Of a DNA stretch of 64,000 nucleotides, positions 59,163 through 64,000 are shown piece by piece. Each line of letters opens with the position of its first letter. Within the stretch, counting starts at the first letter, position 1. The notes beneath the pieces are model-generated. The model made no database searches, was not told where the DNA came from, and saw only the letters and a list, made by a program, of their open reading frames with translations. The translations under genes were made by a program, and so were the position numbers. Origin of the DNA: Gammaproteobacteria bacterium (GTDB taxonomy: Bacteria; Pseudomonadota; Gammaproteobacteria; Steroidobacterales; Rariloculaceae); NCBI GenBank assembly GCA_022819855.1, contig JAJEGN010000007.1, positions 124,001-188,000 of the forward strand. Direction: 5' to 3'.

Positions 59163-60413
59163 ATGAAAGACTCGTCGCCGCCATACAAACGCCCAGCAGT
59201 CCTCACGCTCGTCAATCGCTCGGGCCAGCTTGCGGAGTCGATTGGGATTCGACCGTTCGAACTGCGTTCCAGCAGGGTTCTTGCGAAGGCGCGTCTGACC
59301 AGCGGGTTCGACTTTCGTGACGACGCGTTCGAGGAAGGGCTGAATCGTCTGATTCACTCGCTCACGCACGAGACCAGGCTCACCCCGTTCGGCAAGTTCG
59401 CCATGCGCAACGCCGTGCAGCGCAGCGCGACCTCGCGTTTCCTCGTGGAGAAGGCGATATCGGAGAACCCGGCGATCCTCGATGAGCCCATCGACGGCCC
59501 CGTATTCATCATCGGCATGCCGCGATCCGGCACCACCATCCTGCAGGCGCTCCTTTACCGCGATGCCGCGCACCGCTCCCCGCTGTGCTGGGAGTGTCTG
59601 CTGCCCTATCCCGCTCCGACGCCTGAAACCTACCGGGACAACCCGCGCATCGACACCATCCGCAAGGAGTTCGACATCATGTTCAGGCTCGTTCCGGACT
59701 TGCGCATGAAGCACTACATGGCGGCCGACGCGCCGCAGGAATGCGTCGGCATCACCGCGCTCAATTTCTGCAGTTACCAGTATCTCGCCCAGGTGAAACT
59801 GCCGAGCTACGAGAACTGGCTTTCCTGCGAAGCCGATCAGACTCAGAACCTGCGCTGGCACAAGCGATTCCTGCAGTTTCTCCAATCGGGCGGAATTCGT
59901 CCGGTGCGCTGGCTGCTGAAATCGCCCCTGCACCTGCTGCGGGTCAAAGCGTTGTTCGAGGTCTACCCGGACGCGCGCATCGTCATGCCGCACCGCGAAC
60001 CGTCGAGTTTCCTGGCTTCCGTGGCGAGCCTGATCGGGTCCACACGTTCGCTCTACACGGACCACCACGACCCCGTAGAGACCGGACGCGAACTCGTACA
60101 GACCTGGGGCGCGTATCTCGATCGCTTCCTGCGCGACCGCGAGAAACTCGACAGGGAAGCCAGCTTCATCGACTTCCATTTCGACGACTTCGTCGGTAAC
60201 CAGATGCGTACCGTCGAGACAATCTACGATCGATTCGGCTGGCGATTCGATCGGCAAAGCCGCGCGCGAATGGAGGAGTTTCTGCGCCGGGAACGAAAGG
60301 ACAAGCACGGCGTGCACTCGTATTCTCTAGAGCAGTTCGGTATCGCCCCGCCCGAAATCGACCGCAATTTCGCGGATTACCTCAAGTTCCTGAACGAACT
60401 CGATGCGATGTGA
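59163..60413 (+). CDS. sulfotransferase family protein
   Basis: A 416-residue PAPS-dependent sulfotransferase (Sulfotransfer_3 type). The 5'-phosphosulfate loop is FIIGMPRSGTTILQALL with GMPRSGTT at 118-125; the 3'-phosphate site is in RIVMPHREPSSFLASVASLI; WLLKSPLHLLRVKALFEVYP lies between. No signal peptide, so cytoplasmic. Such genes are numerous in marine and sphingomonad-like bacteria beside DUF1254/DUF1214 and TonB-receptor genes, as here. The acceptor is unknown. Confidence 0.9.
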   Translation: MKDSSPPYKRPAVLTLVNRSGQLAESIGIRPFELRSSRVLAKARLTSGFDFRDDAFEEGLNRLIHSLTHETRLTPFGKFAMRNAVQRSATSRFLVEKAISENPAILDEPIDGPVFIIGMPRSGTTILQALLYRDAAHRSPLCWECLLPYPAPTPETYRDNPRIDTIRKEFDIMFRLVPDLRMKHYMAADAPQECVGITALNFCSYQYLAQVKLPSYENWLSCEADQTQNLRWHKRFLQFLQSGGIRPVRWLLKSPLHLLRVKALFEVYPDARIVMPHREPSSFLASVASLIGSTRSLYTDHHDPVETGRELVQTWGAYLDRFLRDREKLDREASFIDFHFDDFVGNQMRTVETIYDRFGWRFDRQSRARMEEFLRRERKDKHGVHSYSLEQFGIAPPEIDRNFADYLKFLNELDAM

Positions 60414-60615
60414 ACGGGCACGCGCGAAAGCGGGCGGAACCGGCGCGGCGGCCAGCGATTGCCCGGCGAGCAAGTCCGGCGTCGGGCCCTCCCATCGCGT
60501 AGGTGACCGAAACCCGTGCATTAGCCCAGGAACTGCATAGCGCGATAATCAAGGTAATCCTTCATACCGCGATCCTGTCCATCGGAAAGCCCACGACGAC
60601 TCGCAAGAGGCACAC

Positions 60616-61902
60616 ATGAAGATTCTCGGCATTATTCTCGCTGTCCTGCTCACCACCGCAGCAGGCGTTTACGTCGTCTTCTTCTACAATCCTGCGACGC
60701 CGGAACAGGCCGCGATGAACGCGGAATGGATCGGATTCGGTACGGACATCGCCGCGCTCCACGAGGTCGTTCAAGGCGCGCCCTTCAATCAGGACGAACA
60801 GACCGCCGCCGAGGGCTACCGGCACATCGCCCGCTTTCTGGCAACCTTTCTGGCCTACCACACCGACCTTGCCGACCCGGACTACCCGCAGTTCATGCGC
60901 TTCCCGAACGCCGTTGCCCGCATCGGCTGGGACAATCCCGACAATCCCTATCTCGCCTTCCCCGTCCGCAGTGACCACGTGTACCGGCTGCGGGGCAACG
61001 TGAACTCCTTCGATCTTGTCACGATCAACGTCTACAGCGGCTTGCTCGGCCACACGCCGATCACGGACATCCGCAACGTGTCGGGTATCGCCTCCGAAGA
61101 TCTGAACGTCGACGAAAACGGCGATTTCGTCCTGACGTTGAGCACCGAGCCTGCCGACGGCAACTGGCTCGCGCTCGAAGCGGACGCCTACTTCGTCATC
61201 GTTCGGCGCCTCGTTTCGGACTGGGAGCAGACCGACGAGGGGCTCTGGGAAGTGGTGAATCTGACGACGCTGGGCCAGGGCGCTCCACGACCGTCGCCGG
61301 CAACCGTCGCTCGGCAACTCGACGATGCCGCCGCGCAGGTCCGGAATTTGCGCGAACTGCTGACGGTCGCCCATCGGATCACGTTCCAACTGGCACTGAG
61401 GCCCAACGAGATTTCCGAACCCGCCGAAACCGACCCGAACATCCCCATGGCGGACCCGTTCCAGGCAGCCTCCCGCGCCTTTTTCAGACTGGCCGACGAC
61501 GAAGCCCTGCTGATCGAAGCGCCCGTCGCGGAGTGTCTCTACACCAACATCCAGCTCGCCAACGTGTGGATGGAGTCACTGGATTACGCAAGCCGGCAGT
61601 CGAGCCTGAACCATACGACCGCCCACGCCGATGCGGACGGCCGCGTGCGTTACGTGATCAGCCGGCGCGACCCGGGTGTGCAGAACTGGCTGGACACCGC
61701 GGGCCACACCGAAGGCTCGCTCATGGCGCGGTGGACTTACTGCGACGAATACCCGTCAGGCATCACGTCGCGGCTGATCGATCTGGCCGATCTCGATGAC
61801 CACCTGCCCGCCGATACGCCGAGGGTGAACCCGGAGGAGCGGGCTCGTGCTATCGCGGCGCGTCAGGCCGCGATCAGCAGGCGTTTCGCGGGCGGTTCCT
61901 GA
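60616..61902 (+). CDS. DUF1214/DUF1254-type membrane-anchored protein
   Basis: A 428-residue protein with an N-terminal signal anchor (ILGIILAVLLTTAAGVYVVF). The body contains MRFPNAVARIGWDNPDNPYL, AFPVRSDHVYRLRGNV, YSGLLGHTPITDIRNVSG and FVLTLSTEPADGNWLALE, and the C-terminal part (NHTTAHADADGRVRYVISRR, DPGVQNWLDTAGHTEGSLM) matches the DUF1214 domain. These proteins face the periplasm; their function is not established. It follows the sulfotransferase gene by 202 bp. Confidence 0.82.
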   Translation: MKILGIILAVLLTTAAGVYVVFFYNPATPEQAAMNAEWIGFGTDIAALHEVVQGAPFNQDEQTAAEGYRHIARFLATFLAYHTDLADPDYPQFMRFPNAVARIGWDNPDNPYLAFPVRSDHVYRLRGNVNSFDLVTINVYSGLLGHTPITDIRNVSGIASEDLNVDENGDFVLTLSTEPADGNWLALEADAYFVIVRRLVSDWEQTDEGLWEVVNLTTLGQGAPRPSPATVARQLDDAAAQVRNLRELLTVAHRITFQLALRPNEISEPAETDPNIPMADPFQAASRAFFRLADDEALLIEAPVAECLYTNIQLANVWMESLDYASRQSSLNHTTAHADADGRVRYVISRRDPGVQNWLDTAGHTEGSLMARWTYCDEYPSGITSRLIDLADLDDHLPADTPRVNPEERARAIAARQAAISRRFAGGS

Positions 61903-61938
61903 TCCGCCGGATGCAGCGGAATCGAGGGGATTCCGGCT

Positions 61939-61961
61939 CATTCCTGCCGTCGGCAGGAATG
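61939..61961. terminator. 10-bp-stem hairpin after the DUF1214-type gene
   Basis: A perfect inverted repeat, CATTCCTGCC-GTC-GGCAGGAATG, 36 bp past the stop codon. The stem is strong but no T-run follows, so it may be a Rho-assisted terminator, an mRNA-end stabiliser or a palindromic element. From here to 62182 the sequence turns AT-rich, presumably the promoter of the receptor gene; I could not pick reliable hexamers. Confidence 0.45.
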
Positions 61962-62182
61962 CGACACTGAACTGTCGCGAAATCACCACAAGGCACAAAC
62001 GCAACAGAACGTTATACAAAATATTGCACTAATGTCTATCCCATAATCGTTGAGTATCAGACGTAGGTACGCGCGCGGGAACCAACCGAAAACAACCCAG
62101 GCAATTGCGTAACACGGAAACTCGACTCTGCTTGAGACTTCATCGGAAACCGATGACACAAGCCCGTGGGAGGAACGACGAA

Positions 62183-64000
62183 ATGAGAACCCAGAAATTC
62201 ACCAATCCAGTTCTGAGAGGCATGGCGGCCGGACTCGCGTTCGTCGGCTCGTTTGCACTGACTCAGAACGCTGCGGCTCAGGAAGACGAGGTCACCGAGG
62301 CAGGAGAGCTTGAAGAGGTCATCGTTACCGCTCCCGCAACCGGTACCGCGATCCGCGGAGTTGCGCCGGTGGGTTCGGCGACGTTGAGCATGAGCCAGGA
62401 GGACATGCTGAACACGACGTCCATGGATACGACCTCCTTCATCCGCGAACTGCCGCAGGGATCGGGGCTCATGCAGCAGGAGGAGCTGCCGACTGGACAG
62501 GGCGGCGGCAACGTCGGCTACGCCCAGGGCGTGAATCTCCGTGGCCTCGGCGATAACGCGACGCTGATCCTGTTCGACGGACATCGCCTGGTCGGACAGG
62601 GCATCACCGCGCAGTTCGCCGATCCGAACCAACTTCCGATTTCAGCGATCGAGCGGGTCGAGGTCGTCATGGATGCGGCATCGGCCGTGTACGGCTCGGA
62701 TGCCATCGCGGGCGTCGTGAATTTCGTCCTGCGCGACGATTTCGAGGGCCTTGAGCTCAACGCGCGAACGACCAACAGCCTGTATGACGCGAACGCCATC
62801 GATCTGCTCGGCGGTTTCAGTTGGGATTCGGGTAACGCATGGCTTGGCGTCCTGTACGAAGACCGCGGTACGTTCCTGCGCGGCGAACGGGACTACCTGA
62901 TGGAAGATCTCCGGGCCTACGGCGGTAACGACAATCGTCAGCAGGCTAACGGCGAATGGCGTCCGGGAACGTTGCCGCATATCGTCGCGAACGGGACCGT
63001 CTACGGCGTACCGGCAACCGGTGGCCGCCTCCCCACCGCTGACGAAATCCTGGCCAACGACGGCAATTACACGATCTCCGATCTCGGCAATGAACGGGCT
63101 TACTGGCCCGAGCGCGAGCGCCTCGCGGTTTCGTTCCGGGCGCGCCAAGAGTTCGCGGGCGGCCGCGGCAACGTGACGTTGACCGGTGTTTACAGCGAGC
63201 GCGACAGCGAGATCGTGGAATTTTCGAACTATGAGCAGATGCGAGTTACCAGACGTAGCCCGTACTGGATCGACGGACTGACCAACGCATCCAGCTACAA
63301 CATGGCCTACAGCTTTTTCCTCAACAACGAGGGCGCCAACGCGGTGGATACCGCCACGCGGCCGGTCGAGGAGGCGCTGAACACCTATCTTGATGTCGTC
63401 TATGACCTCAACGACAACTGGCAGCTCTCCGCCAATTACACTTACGGCGACAACGAAACCTGCGGACGCTGCGGAAAGCGCCAGAGCCTCAGCATGCCGG
63501 GCGCCGGATTGACCACGTACGCGGACCTGTTCAACCCATTCGAGCAGGGAATTCAGCCGGACTTCTACGACCTCGTGTACTACGGCACGATCGACCAGGC
63601 GGCCTGGTTCCAGATGGACCGCGCGTCGCTCAAGTTCGAGGGCGGCATCTTCGATATGGCGGGCGGCCAGGCGCGACTTGCCTTCGGAGCGGAATACGAA
63701 GCCACGGAGCACAGGTTCCTGAATCACGGAACCAACCCGCGCAGCGCGAGCAACCCGCCGGCGTACTGGGTTGTACGCGACACCAGTTCCGACCGCGACG
63801 TGACTGCGGCCTTCGTCGAGGCCTACCTGCCTGTTGCGGATACCGTCACGGTCAACCTGGCAGTACGTCACGACGACTACAGCGACTTCGGGACCACGAC
63901 CAATCCGCGGCTTGGCATCAGCTTCGAACCGACCGATAGCTGGACATTCCGCGCGACCGTGGCGGAAGCGTTCCGGGCGCCGACCCTCGTCGAACGCGAC
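62183..64000 (+). CDS. TonB-dependent outer membrane receptor, 3' end outside the window
   Basis: The first 606 codons of a TonB-dependent receptor. The ATG at 62183 has GGAGGA upstream. A long signal peptide (MAAGLAFVGSFALTQNAAA, cut near AQEDE) is followed by a TonB-box-like EEVIVTAPAT, the plug domain (VNLRGLGDNATLILFDGHRL, IERVEVVMDAASAVYGSDAI, AGVVNFVLRDDFEGLEL) and the first beta-barrel strands (FRATVAEAFRAPTLVER at the window edge). The IERVEVVMDAASAVYGSDA form is typical of the large receptor families of heterotrophs. The ligand is unknown. It follows sulfotransferase and DUF1214 genes, a grouping common in aquatic Proteobacteria. Confidence 0.95.
   Translation, partial: MRTQKFTNPVLRGMAAGLAFVGSFALTQNAAAQEDEVTEAGELEEVIVTAPATGTAIRGVAPVGSATLSMSQEDMLNTTSMDTTSFIRELPQGSGLMQQEELPTGQGGGNVGYAQGVNLRGLGDNATLILFDGHRLVGQGITAQFADPNQLPISAIERVEVVMDAASAVYGSDAIAGVVNFVLRDDFEGLELNARTTNSLYDANAIDLLGGFSWDSGNAWLGVLYEDRGTFLRGERDYLMEDLRAYGGNDNRQQANGEWRPGTLPHIVANGTVYGVPATGGRLPTADEILANDGNYTISDLGNERAYWPERERLAVSFRARQEFAGGRGNVTLTGVYSERDSEIVEFSNYEQMRVTRRSPYWIDGLTNASSYNMAYSFFLNNEGANAVDTATRPVEEALNTYLDVVYDLNDNWQLSANYTYGDNETCGRCGKRQSLSMPGAGLTTYADLFNPFEQGIQPDFYDLVYYGTIDQAAWFQMDRASLKFEGGIFDMAGGQARLAFGAEYEATEHRFLNHGTNPRSASNPPAYWVVRDTSSDRDVTAAFVEAYLPVADTVTVNLAVRHDDYSDFGTTTNPRLGISFEPTDSWTFRATVAEAFRAPTLVERD

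Noticed and set aside
59019..60317. 432-codon minus-strand frame opposite the sulfotransferase gene, and a 409-codon one opposite the TonB receptor (62642-63871).
   Set aside because: Both are antisense shadows of genes with clear domains; neither shows a recognisable protein sequence.

Overview
The window is GC-rich (roughly 63-65% by eye), densely coded bacterial DNA with many 1-32 bp gene overlaps. The gene set points to a gammaproteobacterium, probably an aquatic or marine heterotroph: glutaminyl-tRNA synthetase, TRAP uptake systems, a TonB-dependent receptor, a PQQ-type sugar dehydrogenase, a sulfotransferase beside a DUF1254/DUF1214 protein, and an aryl-polyene-type type II fatty acid/polyketide cluster. 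I cannot fix the genus. No rRNA, tRNA, CRISPR array, transposase or phage gene was seen.

Layout. 1-7533 is a minus-strand series: PhoX-type phosphatase, dicarboxylate/amino-acid symporter, proC, a MaoC hydratase and a TRAP transporter (dctP-dctQ-dctM, cut by the left edge). 7618-12411 is mostly plus strand: a small conserved protein, a PepSY membrane protein, a sugar dehydrogenase and an acetyltransferase. 12430-19576 holds much of molybdenum cofactor synthesis (moaB, a MobA-like nucleotidyltransferase, moaA-moaC-moaD-moaE with a HAD phosphatase); moeA lies at 30913. A methyltransferase/FAD oxidoreductase pair (19914-22521) looks like a mid-chain methyl-branched fatty acid pathway. 22643-30765 carries glnS, a GST, an orphan TRAP binding protein, small exported proteins, a MATE exporter and a TonB_C/TPR pair. 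32322-38896 is a complete peptide-type ABC importer in the order B-C-A-D-F.

39042-51512 is the most coherent system: a compact aryl-polyene-like cluster with ACP, AMP-ligase, paired ketosynthase and chain-length factor, two hotdog dehydratases, ketoreductase, acyltransferase, LolA-like protein, MMPL exporter, O-methyltransferase and an unusual glycosyltransferase-DUF218 fusion. Its acyltransferase has no standard start codon and seems to begin at ATT.

51513-59001 looks like a decaying accessory patch: a truncated copy of a ChaN-like gene beside the intact one, three DUF1640-family genes, a DUF433/DUF5615 toxin-antitoxin pair with a frameshifted toxin, an orphan VapB remnant, hicAB, and an XRE regulator with an apparently leaderless, palindrome-controlled promoter driving a conserved gene of unknown function. 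recQ sits inside this patch. 59163-64000 returns to ordinary genes and ends inside a TonB-dependent receptor.

A second theme is not a gene. Several gene boundaries carry old, degenerate tandem copies of their own start or end sequences. The clearest is five 38-bp units, the last of which is the real oppC-type start; others have periods of about 80, 71, 50 and 15 bp. These look like products of one recurrent duplication process.
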